IMG/VR virus record: IMGVR_UViG_3300028392_000036
Coordinates: 78,902-142,901 of that record
DNA: 64,000 nucleotides
Direction: 5' to 3' (one strand)
Source: a virus
Of the stretch, positions 37,718 to 47,582 are shown in pieces. Under the pieces are notes generated by a model. It saw nothing but the letters and a program-made list of their open reading frames with translations. It had not been told where the DNA came from and did no database searches. Both the position numbers and the translations under genes were made by a program. The stretch's first letter is position 1; each line of letters starts with the position of its first letter.

Positions 37718-38266
37718 ATGGAATTACGCAACCACATCAATCTTGTAGAAGCAAGCACCCGTCCAGCAAAACTGGAAACTACCCCTCTCCCTTACGGTGT
37801 CAAAGACCTTGAGCCTGTGATGAGCAGAGCCACTATCGACTATCATTTTGAACACCTAGCCAAAGGCTATGCAAAGCGTTACAACGCAGGAGAAGGCAAT
37901 GCGGATTTTAATCGTGCTGGCAGTTTTCTACACAATAAATTTTTCCCTCAGCTTCGGGCTCCCAAGGGCGCAAACAAGCCCCGCGGTGCAGTACTCGCGC
38001 TGATAGAAGAAAACTTCAAGACTTGGGAAGATTTCAAGGAGCAGTTTAAAGAAACTGCAATGAAGATCCAGGGGTCTGGTTGGGTTTACTTGAGCACTGG
38101 TGGTACAATCAAAACAATCCCCAATCATCAAGTTCGCACTGATATCTGCTGTTTAGTAGACTGGTGGGAACACGCCTGGAGTTTAGACTACCAGTGGGAC
38201 AAAGAAAAATACCTAGACAATATCTGGAAGATTATTGACTGGGACGTTTGTAACGAAAGACTATAA
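37718..38266 (+). CDS. Fe/Mn superoxide dismutase with capsid-targeting-like tag
   Basis: A 182-residue SOD from ATG 37718. Metal-ligand candidates are His43 (TIDYHFEHL), Asp148 and His152 (DWWEHAW). Where usual enzymes have NH in WNHTFYW, this has His72-Asn73 (LHNKFF), so the second ligand is swapped by one position, a feature of a divergent clade. The N-terminus [12 protein letters not shown] is a likely gp21-type cleavage site. Superoxide is turned into oxygen and peroxide. The tag and late promoter suggest it may be packed in the virion. Confidence 0.88.
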   Translation: MELRNHINLVEASTRPAKLETTPLPYGVKDLEPVMSRATIDYHFEHLAKGYAKRYNAGEGNADFNRAGSFLHNKFFPQLRAPKGANKPRGAVLALIEENFKTWEDFKEQFKETAMKIQGSGWVYLSTGGTIKTIPNHQVRTDICCLVDWWEHAWSLDYQWDKEKYLDNIWKIIDWDVCNERL

Positions 38267-38586
38267 TGATATTAGAAACTGGTGCTGTGGCTAAATTACG
38301 TGACCTAGTTGCTGAAGAGGGCAATCCTGGACTCATGTTACGAGTGTTTGTTCAAGGTGGAGGATGCTCAGGAATGAGCTATGGTTTCACATTTGAAGAA
38401 GTGCAAAACGAGGACGACTTTGACTTTGCGTATGAAGATGTACGGGTTGTAGTAGATAGCATGAGCATGCAATATCTACAAGGTGCCTCAATTGACTACA
38501 AAGAAGATTTGATGGGTGCCAGTTTTGTGATCAACAATCCACAGGCGCAAACCACTTGTGGTTGCGGAAGCAGTTTCTCAATTTAA
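38266..38586 (+). CDS. erpA: A-type iron-sulfur carrier, ErpA-like
   Basis: A 106-residue A-type carrier with the three cluster Cys: Cys34 (GGCSG), Cys98 and Cys100 ([11 protein letters not shown]). The overall pattern is closest to ErpA. It delivers iron-sulfur clusters to apoproteins. Phage HesB/IscA relatives are known in T4-like cyanophages. It follows the SOD gene with an overlapping TAATG, so the two share oxidative-stress and metal-cluster context. Two radical SAM enzymes in the window would also need clusters. Confidence 0.88.
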   Translation: MILETGAVAKLRDLVAEEGNPGLMLRVFVQGGGCSGMSYGFTFEEVQNEDDFDFAYEDVRVVVDSMSMQYLQGASIDYKEDLMGASFVINNPQAQTTCGCGSSFSI

Positions 38587-39686
38587 CTGTAGTAAGCGAT
38601 TGTAAAGTCTCTCCAACTACCGCTTTGATAAACCTGCGGTAAATTACTAGTAGTATTGTAAACCATATCCCCATTGCTTGGAGACAACGCATCAATTTGA
38701 GATTGTGTTAAGTTAGGCAATCTAAATGCACTAGTAGTTCCGGTGCTAATCACAGTGTTAGCAATCACCACATCAGCAATAATAGTGTTAGATGTAGTAA
38801 TATTACCAGTAGCAGATATACTGCCAGTGGACGAAATATTGCCACCACTCACATTACCAGTTGTTGAAACAGGACTACCAGCAGGAATAGTTACATTACC
38901 AACAAAGTTTGCCCCGTAAACATTACCAATTGCACTTACTGTTCCACTGGTTAAAAGATTGCCCCCGGTGATATTGCCGGTGGTGCTCATTGCGCCACCT
39001 GCTGGTGGGATCACATTGCCAACAAAGTTTGCACCATATACATTGCCACCTGCGGACAATATTCCTGTGGTTACTACATTACCAACAACATTACCAACAA
39101 TATTACCAACAACATTACCAACAAAGTTTATGCCGGTGATGTTGCCACCTGCTGATATTGTGCCGACACTGGTAATATTACCTCCTGTAATATTACCCCC
39201 TGACGTGACCGATCCACCAGCACTTACTATACCAGCTGTGAGTAAATTACCGCCGGTGATGTTGCCAACTGAAACAATTGAATTGGAACCTCCCAGTTGA
39301 TTTAGAACAAATGCTGTGGTAGCAATTTGAGTTGTAGAAGTGCCATTTGCGGCAGTGGGTGCTGTGGGTGTACCAGTAAATGCAGGACTGGCTTTTTGTG
39401 CCTGAACATAATCTTGACTGGCCAATGCTGACCAGGCATTGGCGCTGTTGTATGCAGAAAGAACGTCTGTGGAACTGTTGTACCAAAGTTGTCCTAGAAT
39501 TGGTTGCAATGGTGCAGTTGAGTTGGCAAAATTTTCCAACAAATACACGTAGTTTTCGTTTTCGTAGGTACCGTAATCTGTTACTGCCCGGCCTACTAGG
39601 GCCAAGTCTGTGGCGGTGGTGTTAACAGTACCGTCTGCAACGATTGCAATTACATTTCCACGGCTGTTGTTGATAATATATGACAT
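38583..39686 (-). CDS. T4-like tail fibre protein with repeat region
   Basis: A 367-residue protein from ATG 39686. The N-terminal part ([21 protein letters not shown]...[22 protein letters not shown]) is the fibre attachment domain I associate with T4-like cyanophage fibres. It is followed by (S/A)(T/A)GNITGGN repeats and a C-terminal tip ([23 protein letters not shown]). The C-terminal end probably contacts the host receptor. A TAAATAC late box precedes it. Its 3' end overlaps that of erpA. Confidence 0.8.
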   Translation of the reverse strand: MSYIINNSRGNVIAIVADGTVNTTATDLALVGRAVTDYGTYENENYVYLLENFANSTAPLQPILGQLWYNSSTDVLSAYNSANAWSALASQDYVQAQKASPAFTGTPTAPTAANGTSTTQIATTAFVLNQLGGSNSIVSVGNITGGNLLTAGIVSAGGSVTSGGNITGGNITSVGTISAGGNITGINFVGNVVGNIVGNVVGNVVTTGILSAGGNVYGANFVGNVIPPAGGAMSTTGNITGGNLLTSGTVSAIGNVYGANFVGNVTIPAGSPVSTTGNVSGGNISSTGSISATGNITTSNTIIADVVIANTVISTGTTSAFRLPNLTQSQIDALSPSNGDMVYNTTSNLPQVYQSGSWRDFTIAYYS

Positions 39687-39704
39687 TGATAGCTCCGAAT
39701 GCTT

Positions 39705-39711
39705 GTATTTA
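39705..39711 (-). promoter_or_regulatory. T4-late-like promoter box (TAAATAC)
   Basis: Minus-strand TAAATAC, 18 nt before the fibre start at 39686, with GGAG between. Confidence 0.55.
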
Positions 39712-39750
39712 GCGATAGATTGGGTTCGCAAGCCTGTGTACAAAGTTTGG

Positions 39751-39757
39751 TAAATAC
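39751..39757 (+). promoter_or_regulatory. T4-late-like promoter box (TAAATAC)
   Basis: TAAATAC, 20 nt before ATG 39778, in front of the plus-strand structural operon. Confidence 0.55.
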
Positions 39758-39777
39758 AGCACTAGGACTGCAAATTT

Positions 39778-40056
39778 ATGACACAGCAAATAATCAATGT
39801 AGGAAACGTGGCCAACGATGGACAAGGTACTCCGCTACGCACAGCGTTTCAGTATATAAACAGCAACTTTACTGAACTTTATAATAGTGTATCCACACCA
39901 ACAGCATTAGCCAATTTAACTGCTGTAGCAGGTGCTCGTGCATTTGTTAACAATGGTAATTTAGTAGCAACAGGTAATTTTGGAGCTCAAATTGGCAGTG
40001 GTGGTTCAAATGTTGTACCTGTGTGGAGCAACGGCACCAACTGGTACGTGGGATAA
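39778..40056 (+). CDS. Small fibre/baseplate-associated structural protein
   Basis: A 92-residue protein. IINVGNVANDGQGTPLRTAF then YINSNFTELYNS is the standard N-terminal motif of phage tail fibre or baseplate fibre connectors. The rest is Gly/Asn/Val-rich strand. First gene of a three-gene structural operon. Confidence 0.75.
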   Translation: MTQQIINVGNVANDGQGTPLRTAFQYINSNFTELYNSVSTPTALANLTAVAGARAFVNNGNLVATGNFGAQIGSGGSNVVPVWSNGTNWYVG

Positions 40057-40059
40057 TCG

Positions 40060-43000
40060 ATGAGTCAACCAGTTTGGATTACCCCTGTAGGTAGTTTGGG
40101 AACCATACCCGAAGGTATATTTTATCAAAATACACTGTTGGTAGTTGCGGGCGCACTGCCCAACACCCCTACCTGTACGGCTACCACAGCAGGCACCAAC
40201 ATCATCACCTGTACCAGTACTGAAGGGCTGTATCCAGACCTCAATGTTGTGTTTAGCGGCAATGTATTTGGTGGTGTTGATCCTGCCATAAGATATTTTG
40301 TATTAGATGTGATCAGCGACACAGAGTTTAGAATCACCGACACAGAGTTTAGTGCTATTCCTGTTGCATTAACAACTGACACTGGCACAATGACCGCAGA
40401 ATTCAGACAGCACGTTTACTACACCCTGATTGCTGGTAATTTACCACCGGGTATCCAAGTTTCAGACAATGGATTGATTGTGGGTGTTCCTAGTGCATTG
40501 GCAAGTATACAAGGCGTACCGTTTGATGTCAATAGAGATGTAACCAGCAAATTTACCATTAGAGCGTACACACAAACTGCCACTGGCACAGTTGATCGCA
40601 TTAGAGATCGAACATTCACACTCACTGTAATCAACACCAATGCGCCAGTGTTTACTTCCCCCGGTGACCTTGGAACATATTATGATGGTGACAGATTAGA
40701 TATTCAACTTGGCATTACCAACGTTGGACCAAACAATCCTGCTGTGGTCAGTTTGATAGGCGGTCAATTGCCAGGTGGAGTTTATCTTAGTCCCACAGGA
40801 TTAATATCGGGCTACATTCAACCGTTTGCCAACGTCGATCGACCGCCCGGTTACGATCTCACTCCCGAAGATGTATATCCGTATGACTTTGTTACCAGTG
40901 CTATAAACAAAAACTATCAGTTTACTCTGCAAGTTACAGATGGCACCTCAACTGATATAAAAACATTTAGCTTTTTTGTATATGACCGTTCTACACTCAA
41001 TGCCAGTACCACACAAATCACAGCAGACAATAGTGTGATCACAGCCGACGAAGGTGAAGAACGCAAACCGTTTATTGTAAATTCATTACCATCAAACTTG
41101 GGTACTGTGCGTAGTGACAACTACTATGCACATCAGTTTATTGCCAATGACTACGACACTCCTGATCTCAAATTTGCCATCAGTGTGAACGTGGGATCAG
41201 GACTTCCTCCGGGACTAGGAATTGATCCCAATTCAGGTTGGTACTATGGTTATATCCCCGATCAAGGTGTGACTGAAGTTGAATACAGTTTCAATATTGT
41301 TACCTACCAGGCTGACTTTGTAGGAACACCGATTACTTGTACCGCTACTGCATTCAATACCAATATTATTACCTGCGATAGCACATCACAGATCAATCCA
41401 GGGCAACCGATTGTGTTCACTGGCACCAGCTTTGGAGGTATCACTGCTTCACCAACGCAGGTGTATTATGTTCTCTCAGTAGAAAGCGACACAGAGTTTA
41501 CTATAACCAACAACCTTGGTAGCAATAGTGCGGTAACATTAACAACATCAACTGGTTCCTTGGCAGCCAACTTGATCGTTGCAAGTAGCCCATATCCATT
41601 TACGCTAACAGTTAATGGGGCCGTCAATGCCGAAGTAATTTGGTCTACACCTGCTGATCTCGGGTACATCGAAAACGGTGCCACAAGTATGTTGGTAATA
41701 CAGGCAGAGAACACAGGAGGCCGTGCTCTAAAGTATCGTCTCAAGCCAGGGGCCGGTCCTGCACAATTACCATATCCCTATGTGCCTGGAGTATACAATC
41801 TACTACCACAAGGGCTGAAATTATTAGACTCTGGAGAAATATCTGGGCGAGTAACCTTTAATACCTTTGCCATTGACCTAGGGTCAACAACATTTGATGC
41901 CACGCAATCTGTAGTAAGAAATATTTCTATTCAAGAAACCACATTTGATAGTACTTTTACATTTACCGTGAATGCCTACGCAGAAGATTCTCAACAGGTA
42001 CTTTACAAAGTAAATTCAGTTGAGGTGCTTGATGGCGGATCAGGATACAGTGCAGTAACCACTCCAGTGTTGACATTTAACACACCAATAGGAGCAACAG
42101 CAATTCAGGCACAAGCAGGCACTGTCACTGTGAGTGGTGGTAAGATAACTGCTGTAGCAGTCGAAAATGGTGGTAATGGATACACTAGTCCTGCTATCTT
42201 GACAGTCACTGAAGGGTTCGGCGGATCAGGGGCAGTACTACAATCCATAATGAAACCTACCGGTACCCGAGACGTTGTGAGTGTGGACAAAACATTTACC
42301 GTACAGGTTCGACGTGTTTACAACAAGCCTTATCAGAACCTGTTGATTGAAGCCATGCCACCGGCTAATGATCGTGCCACAATAACAGAGTTGTTGAACA
42401 ACCAAGAAATCTTTGTGCCAGATTATATCTACAGAATAGATGATCCATACTTTGGCAAGAGTGAACGAGTGATATACCAACACGCATTTGGTCTTGCCCC
42501 CGATACGTTAGAAACTTATGTACTCAGTTTGTATGAAAATCACTACTGGAAAAATCTTGTGTTGGGCGAAATTGATACTGCTCAGGCTATAGATCCTATC
42601 ACAGGCGAAGTGGTATATGAAGTTGTATACAGCAAAATCATAGATGACCTTGTGAATGCATCGGGGGTCAGCGTGAGCAAGATTGTAAATCTTCCTTATT
42701 CCATCACGGATCCAGGTGATGGCAGCACACAACTCACACAGGTGTATCCTAATAGCCTAGTTGACATGAGAGATCAAGTGATTGACGTGGTTGGACAAAT
42801 ATCAACCAAACTTCCACTGTGGATGACTTCAAAACAAACCAATGGAAGAGTGTTAGGCTTTACTCCAGCCTGGGTCATGTGTTACACCAAACCTGGAAGA
42901 AGCCGACAAATTGCTTACTATGTACAAACACAATTCCAAGGACAATTAAACACAGTAGACTTCAAGGTTGATCGATATATTCTAGATCATACACTAAGTC

Positions 43001-44226
43001 GTAACTGGGATACTGTAACTCAAAACTGGACACCAAAACCTAGTTTGACCACATTTGATAGATACGGATCAGGATTACTTCCATTCATTGGATATGTTGA
43101 TATAGCCACACGTTTGGCCTACTCTGATGTTAATCAACAGACATTGGATTATATTACTAGCCTTGGCGGACTTGATGGAATACTATCTAACATCAACGGA
43201 AACACTTTAATCTTTACCAAGCAGGAATACTACACTGACTACGCCACTGCCGATGATGCTTGGCAAGACTATACTACTCTTTATGACGGTGGATTATATG
43301 ATCAAGGTGATGCAACAGATCCATCTGCACCGCCACCACAAAATATCGACTACCCTGTTGAGTCATTTGACGACAGTTATACTATTCCAGGTGGATACAC
43401 TTATGACTGTACTAACACTTATACCAGCACTGATTATATCAAAGCTTCAACTACTGCGGGTATGCAGGTAAATGATCCTGTGTGGTTTACTGGTAGCACC
43501 TTTGGTGGAATACTTACTACCAATGCCGCTAATGGACTGACTCAAATATACTATATTACCGAAGTGGTCAAAACTACTTGTACTATTACTGCGGCAGGAA
43601 CAAACTTAATAACTTGTGCTAGTGCCACATATTTAAATACCAATGATGTGGTGTGGTTTACCGGTACTACATTTGGAGGTGTAGAAGCATTGACCGCAAG
43701 CAACACTATTCAACAATATTACGTGACCAAAATATCATCTACAACATTCAAGATTTCACTAACACAAGGTGGAGGATTTGTTACTTTATCAAATGCAACA
43801 GGATCAATGAATGTAAACACGTCATACTTTACTGTAAGCGAAACACAAGGTGGTACTAATACCACCTTGACCACAGCATCGGGTGGTATGCTTGTGAACT
43901 TTGGCAACACAAGAATGGCCGTCTACACCATATCGGTGGACCCTGTGACTACACTTGTGACTCTTACTCCCACAACACTTACTGCACAAACCCAATATGT
44001 ACAAATCACTCGCGGACGCAGATATAAAGGCGCTCAATTGTATTACCCGACAAGCCCGGCACAAGGATATACATTGATCAACTGGCTCCCAGTACCAGAA
44101 TCTAGCTCAAGTGAAACCACATTTGACGCGGCAAGCATGGCGTTTGAACAACCAGTTGATATGTACGATCCCACCGATCGGGATGATAAATATCTGGTAT
44201 TTCCCAAAGCCAATATATTGGTATAA
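40060..44226 (+). CDS. Very large structural protein with Ig-like repeats
   Basis: A 1388-residue protein. Putative-Ig (He_PIG) signatures recur (LPPGIQVSDNGLIVGVP, LPGGVYLSPTGLISG, LPPGLGIDPNSGWYYG, LPQGLKLLDSGEISG). A second repeat, with the pattern v.FtG..FGG ... YyV..i.s.teF.it, occurs about four times near residues 45, 440, 1145 and 1200. There is a Gly-rich stretch near 680. It is probably a long extended tail or baseplate-fibre protein that binds carbohydrate or protein on the cell surface. No enzymatic motif is seen. Confidence 0.8.
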   Translation: MSQPVWITPVGSLGTIPEGIFYQNTLLVVAGALPNTPTCTATTAGTNIITCTSTEGLYPDLNVVFSGNVFGGVDPAIRYFVLDVISDTEFRITDTEFSAIPVALTTDTGTMTAEFRQHVYYTLIAGNLPPGIQVSDNGLIVGVPSALASIQGVPFDVNRDVTSKFTIRAYTQTATGTVDRIRDRTFTLTVINTNAPVFTSPGDLGTYYDGDRLDIQLGITNVGPNNPAVVSLIGGQLPGGVYLSPTGLISGYIQPFANVDRPPGYDLTPEDVYPYDFVTSAINKNYQFTLQVTDGTSTDIKTFSFFVYDRSTLNASTTQITADNSVITADEGEERKPFIVNSLPSNLGTVRSDNYYAHQFIANDYDTPDLKFAISVNVGSGLPPGLGIDPNSGWYYGYIPDQGVTEVEYSFNIVTYQADFVGTPITCTATAFNTNIITCDSTSQINPGQPIVFTGTSFGGITASPTQVYYVLSVESDTEFTITNNLGSNSAVTLTTSTGSLAANLIVASSPYPFTLTVNGAVNAEVIWSTPADLGYIENGATSMLVIQAENTGGRALKYRLKPGAGPAQLPYPYVPGVYNLLPQGLKLLDSGEISGRVTFNTFAIDLGSTTFDATQSVVRNISIQETTFDSTFTFTVNAYAEDSQQVLYKVNSVEVLDGGSGYSAVTTPVLTFNTPIGATAIQAQAGTVTVSGGKITAVAVENGGNGYTSPAILTVTEGFGGSGAVLQSIMKPTGTRDVVSVDKTFTVQVRRVYNKPYQNLLIEAMPPANDRATITELLNNQEIFVPDYIYRIDDPYFGKSERVIYQHAFGLAPDTLETYVLSLYENHYWKNLVLGEIDTAQAIDPITGEVVYEVVYSKIIDDLVNASGVSVSKIVNLPYSITDPGDGSTQLTQVYPNSLVDMRDQVIDVVGQISTKLPLWMTSKQTNGRVLGFTPAWVMCYTKPGRSRQIAYYVQTQFQGQLNTVDFKVDRYILDHTLSRNWDTVTQNWTPKPSLTTFDRYGSGLLPFIGYVDIATRLAYSDVNQQTLDYITSLGGLDGILSNINGNTLIFTKQEYYTDYATADDAWQDYTTLYDGGLYDQGDATDPSAPPPQNIDYPVESFDDSYTIPGGYTYDCTNTYTSTDYIKASTTAGMQVNDPVWFTGSTFGGILTTNAANGLTQIYYITEVVKTTCTITAAGTNLITCASATYLNTNDVVWFTGTTFGGVEALTASNTIQQYYVTKISSTTFKISLTQGGGFVTLSNATGSMNVNTSYFTVSETQGGTNTTLTTASGGMLVNFGNTRMAVYTISVDPVTTLVTLTPTTLTAQTQYVQITRGRRYKGAQLYYPTSPAQGYTLINWLPVPESSSSETTFDAASMAFEQPVDMYDPTDRDDKYLVFPKANILV

Positions 44227-44241
44227 CTAGGACAAAAAAGA

Positions 44242-45153
44242 ATGGCAAGTCAAATTAACCCAAACGACATCGACGGAGCATATCCGGTTGCTGGACAAGA
44301 CAATAACTCACAAGGTTTTCGTGATAATTTCACCAACACCAAAACAAATTTTACTTTTGCGGCAAACGAAATTACCGACTTGCAAAATAACGCAGTATTA
44401 AAGTCTGCACTAAACGGAACCACGCTGGACAACAACATGGGTGGAAGTTTGCTATATGATGCTACTATACAGGACTTTGGGGCCACACGAGTAGCATTAG
44501 GCTCAGTATCTGGATCAACTACCGTTAACTACGCTTCTGGACATTATCAAACGCTCACAACTGGTGGCAATGTAACGTTGACATTCAGCAACTTCCCTGC
44601 ATCGGGAATACAGGCCTGGGTAATTGTAAGAGTTACTGTGGCAAGTGTTGCCCACATATTAACATTGTCTTCGGCAGTGGGCACAGGTGCTAGTTCTGCT
44701 TCAGTTTTGGGTATTCAAGGTATCAGCAGTAATGTTATTACCTTTAACGAAACAGGCACATACGAATTCCAGTTCCATACAGAAGACGGTGGAACCACAA
44801 TCTATCTTAGCGAACTAACTCGTCCAAGAAACAGATTTACTAATCCATTGCTTTTAACCGGAAGTGAAGACCTGGCTGCCAGTGGCGCCGCTAGTCTTGC
44901 ACTTACAACCAGCTACTTCACAACCGCCGCCGCAGAAACAGCCACCTTGGCTGCAGGCACAACCGGACAAATCAAGGTGTTCAGTGCCGTAAGTATTGCC
45001 GCAGGCAACATGGTCATCACAGTGACCAATGCTGGATGGAAGAGTTCAGGTACAGGCACTATTACGTTTGGTACAATCGGTGCAGGTTGTACTTTACAGT
45101 ACACCAACAGCAAATGGTTCTGCATTGGCAACAACGGTTGCACCTTCGGCTAA
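44242..45153 (+). CDS. T4-like structural protein
   Basis: A 303-residue protein. The N-terminal GFRDNFTNTKTNFTFAANEITDLQN is a conserved pattern of T4-like aquatic phage structural proteins. The remainder is Gly/Ser/Thr-rich beta structure (LTTGGNVTLTFSNFP, ...GTYEFQFHTEDGG). It follows the 1388-residue protein by 15 nt and is probably a fibre or baseplate decoration. Confidence 0.75.
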   Translation: MASQINPNDIDGAYPVAGQDNNSQGFRDNFTNTKTNFTFAANEITDLQNNAVLKSALNGTTLDNNMGGSLLYDATIQDFGATRVALGSVSGSTTVNYASGHYQTLTTGGNVTLTFSNFPASGIQAWVIVRVTVASVAHILTLSSAVGTGASSASVLGIQGISSNVITFNETGTYEFQFHTEDGGTTIYLSELTRPRNRFTNPLLLTGSEDLAASGAASLALTTSYFTTAAAETATLAAGTTGQIKVFSAVSIAAGNMVITVTNAGWKSSGTGTITFGTIGAGCTLQYTNSKWFCIGNNGCTFG

Positions 45154-45160
45154 CAAACAC

Positions 45161-45189
45161 TTGACAACCCAGTTGTTCTAGTGTAAACT
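45161..45189 (+). promoter_or_regulatory. Sigma70-like promoter (leaderless)
   Basis: TTGACA (45161-45166), 17-nt spacer, TAAACT (45184-45189); ATG 45196 follows by 6 nt. Confidence 0.65.
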
Positions 45190-45195
45190 AACAAC

Positions 45196-45438
45196 ATGGA
45201 ACATCCTTTAATCGGCGACATAAATGACTTGACCATTGATGAACTCAGTGCCCGGGTCAGCGAACTTTCCAACAAACTCAATATAGCCGCAGGAACGGGT
45301 AATGCCCATTTATGCGATCAAATTAGAATGGCTCTGGAAACTTTTCGAAACAAGTACCAAGATAAATTAAGAGATTCTTACAAGAAACAAGAAGAAATCA
45401 ACCACATCAACTTTGACGACAAAATCAATATCAAATGA
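45196..45438 (+). CDS. Small T4-like phage protein
   Basis: An 80-residue helical protein (MEHPLIGDINDLTIDELSAR; ...IRMALETFRNKYQDKLRDSY). Pattern seen in T4-like cyanophages. Predicted leaderless. Ends in an ATGA overlap. Confidence 0.7.
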   Translation: MEHPLIGDINDLTIDELSARVSELSNKLNIAAGTGNAHLCDQIRMALETFRNKYQDKLRDSYKKQEEINHINFDDKINIK

Positions 45439-46034
45439 ACGTTAGACTACAATACGATTTAGAATTTCTTGCAGGTGTCTACTACGAAGATCAACTGCAA
45501 ATGAACAGTTACACAGTGAGCCTCAACTTGCTGACCAAGACCAAAGATTCTGCCAGCACCAATATTGCCCTGGATCGAGCCAAGGCATTTGTGCATGGTG
45601 CATTAGAAAGTTCGGTCTTTATAAATCAAGATAATATGGAACGTGCCGAGTTCATGCAAATGATAGGCATCAATGTTACCACGTTGCCTGAAGAACCAGT
45701 TGACCAAATCATTGGAATGATGTTATACTACAAACTTAATGCTGTGATGGAAGGGCGCATGATTGTAACTGGATTAGATATTTCTAGCACACTAGGTGAC
45801 TCAGTTTGGTATCAACACGACGAGGATGATGCGGCTGGACCGTTTACTGCCGATGGTTGGTGGAACCGCGCCAGTATGCAACACGAAACAATAGAGCGCG
45901 ATCCTGAACCGGGCAATATTGTCAAAGTAATGTCAACAGGTTGGTATGAATTGAATCTAGAGTGGCCCGAGAACACCGCAACAGTCAGTGACAACACGGT
46001 AGTATTTGCAAACTTTCCAAAAAATGAGAAGTAA
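45435..46034 (+). CDS. T4-like phage protein of unknown function
   Basis: A 199-residue protein with helical N-half (YDLEFLAGVYYEDQLQMN; ERAEFMQMIGINVTTLPEEP) and a strand-rich C-half (GWWNRASMQHETI...GWYELNLEW). Shape and place match proteins conserved in T4-like cyanophages, next to the DnaE-derived gene. No catalytic motif seen. Confidence 0.7.
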   Translation: MNVRLQYDLEFLAGVYYEDQLQMNSYTVSLNLLTKTKDSASTNIALDRAKAFVHGALESSVFINQDNMERAEFMQMIGINVTTLPEEPVDQIIGMMLYYKLNAVMEGRMIVTGLDISSTLGDSVWYQHDEDDAAGPFTADGWWNRASMQHETIERDPEPGNIVKVMSTGWYELNLEWPENTATVSDNTVVFANFPKNEK

Positions 46035-46542
46035 CCAGTACGGAGAAATAGTACTTGACGAAACTGATCTTTGTGATTTAATCATGCAAGGTCGCGATCT
46101 CTCACAAATGAAATGTGTAGTTGATTCAAATGTAGATATAGAATCAGCAATTCAGTTGTTGGAAGATCCAGGACAATTAGTGTTATGGACATTCCCATAC
46201 AACAGCGATATTAGTGTGCCTGACTGGGATCACATACAACAACGCAACTGGCACATGCCCGATGAATACAAACAACTGGATGTGGCTGAACACGTGGTTG
46301 GGTTATGTGACACACCCGAAAAACTGCAACGTGTGGGGCACGAATTATTATTGTATCAAGAGCGTGGTCTGTTTGATTTACTGCGTTACTTGAAGTATCT
46401 AGTGGATGTCATGCGAGACAATCATGTGATTTGGGGTGTAGGCCGTGGATCTAGTGTGGCCAGTTATGTGCTATACCTGTTGGGTGTACACAGAATAGAT
46501 TCGATGTATTACGATTTAGACGCAGAAGAGTTTTTGCGTTAA
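46024..46542 (+). CDS. DnaE/PolC-derived fragment protein
   Basis: A 172-residue protein from ATG 46024. The C-terminal WGVGRGSSVASYVLYLLGVHRIDSM and DLDAEEFLR reproduce the conserved palm segment of bacterial DNA polymerase III alpha (GRGSA.GSLV.Y.LGIT.IDP...DLLFERFL). The catalytic aspartates are not included, so it is not a full polymerase. Such short DnaE-like proteins occur in T4-like aquatic phages; the role is unknown. It overlaps the upstream gene by 11 nt. Confidence 0.7.
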   Translation: MRSNQYGEIVLDETDLCDLIMQGRDLSQMKCVVDSNVDIESAIQLLEDPGQLVLWTFPYNSDISVPDWDHIQQRNWHMPDEYKQLDVAEHVVGLCDTPEKLQRVGHELLLYQERGLFDLLRYLKYLVDVMRDNHVIWGVGRGSSVASYVLYLLGVHRIDSMYYDLDAEEFLR

Positions 46543-46546
46543 ATAT
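46539..46546 (+). promoter_or_regulatory. T4-late-like promoter box (TTAAATAT)
   Basis: TTAAATAT across the preceding stop codon, 18 nt before ATG 46564, followed by TTAGGAG. Confidence 0.4.
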
Positions 46547-46563
46547 TATTTTAGGAGATAGCA

Positions 46564-46788
46564 ATGACAAATGAAGTATATAAATCAGCTGGTGGTAAAA
46601 CTGTAGATATGGGTGCATTACGTTTACAAAACGAAAAAGTTCGTGCTGTGGGCAATATGCGTGTGAACGCTCGCGGTGATGAAATCAACGACAACAACGA
46701 AGTAATTCGCACAAGAAACGAGCAAGTTAACAAACAGTACAAGGCACAAACTCGTATGCCACTTCCTAGCTCAAAGGATACACAATGA
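46564..46788 (+). CDS. Small T4-like phage protein
   Basis: A 74-residue basic, hydrophilic protein; VRAVGNMRVNARGDEI is the conserved-type stretch. AGGAG precedes the ATG. ATGA overlap with the GroES-like gene. Unknown function. Confidence 0.7.
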   Translation: MTNEVYKSAGGKTVDMGALRLQNEKVRAVGNMRVNARGDEINDNNEVIRTRNEQVNKQYKAQTRMPLPSSKDTQ

Positions 46789-47186
46789 CCAAACTTGCTT
46801 TTGAAGCACATAGGTTCAACCGTGATCAACTGAAACCACTCAACGATGTGGTTATTGTAGGCGAGATGACTTTTACCGAACGCTTTACCAATACTGGTAT
46901 TGTGTTGCTCAGTGACAATGGCAAAACTGCAGGTATTCGACCACGTTGGGGGCAGGTATATGCTGTGGGTCCAGATCAAAAGGATGTGCAGGTGGGCGAG
47001 TGGGTTTGTATTGCACACGGGCGTTGGACACGTGGGATTGATATCGAAGACGAAAACGGCAAACAAACTCTGCGCCGGGTTGATCCCAAAGACATCTTGA
47101 TGTCAGCTGATGAACAGCCAGATGACTTAACATTTTCAGATGCAGTACAAGCAGAAGCCGCACCTAGCCATATGCAACACTCATGA
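46785..47186 (+). CDS. GroES/gp31-like co-chaperonin
   Basis: A 133-residue protein. The beta-barrel pattern LKPLNDVVIVGEMTF ... GIVLLSDNG ... RPRWGQVYAVGPDQKDVQVG is that of GroES (RPLxDrVlV, G.i.lp, G.VvavG.G). The segment TERFTNTGIV occupies the mobile-loop position that binds GroEL. T4 gp31 replaces GroES to fold large capsid protein; this gene probably does the same. It ends in an Ala/Gln-rich tail and ATGA overlap. Confidence 0.8.
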   Translation: MTKLAFEAHRFNRDQLKPLNDVVIVGEMTFTERFTNTGIVLLSDNGKTAGIRPRWGQVYAVGPDQKDVQVGEWVCIAHGRWTRGIDIEDENGKQTLRRVDPKDILMSADEQPDDLTFSDAVQAEAAPSHMQHS

Positions 47187-47419
47187 AGATAGACTGGAAT
47201 GTCAACCAAGTTATCAGTGAGTGTCGCAAAATGTATGCCGGGGCAAATGATCCTTATGTAACAGGTTATGTCAATTGGCCTTGCAAACAAGACTTGTATC
47301 GTGTAAAATTTGCTATAGACGAGATGTTGAAAAACACTAGTGGATTTGCTGGTGAAGCGGAATGGCTAGAGCAACTGGAAAAAGAACAAATGTGGAAAGC
47401 ATTAAAAAATGGAAATTGA
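47183..47419 (+). CDS. Small T4-like phage protein
   Basis: A 78-residue helical protein (MKIDWNVNQVISECRKMYAG, ...EWLEQLEKEQMWKALKN). ATGA overlap with the co-chaperonin gene. Function unknown. Confidence 0.65.
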   Translation: MKIDWNVNQVISECRKMYAGANDPYVTGYVNWPCKQDLYRVKFAIDEMLKNTSGFAGEAEWLEQLEKEQMWKALKNGN

Positions 47420-47582
47420 AGTACAACCTAAAGACCCAAGCAAGGGACATTTTTATGTGAGCCTTGTAAAGAGTGGTGTACGTATTATAGCAGGTGGATG
47501 TTTGATTACAGGTAACTTGCTAATGGCAGGTGTTTGTTTTATAATGGCAGAAGTATTAGGTATTGTAGAGGAATTGGTATGA
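47409..47582 (+). CDS. Small membrane protein
   Basis: A 57-residue product: MEIEVQPKDPSKGHFYVSLV, then hydrophobic helices (RIIAGGCLITGNLLMAG, VCFIMAEVLGIV). It overlaps the genes on both sides (ATGA at its end). Function unknown. Confidence 0.6.
   Translation: MEIEVQPKDPSKGHFYVSLVKSGVRIIAGGCLITGNLLMAGVCFIMAEVLGIVEELV

Noticed and set aside
38959-39300. Antisense Pro-rich ORF in fibre gene
   Set aside because: Simple reverse reading of the GNITGGN repeat region; no start context.
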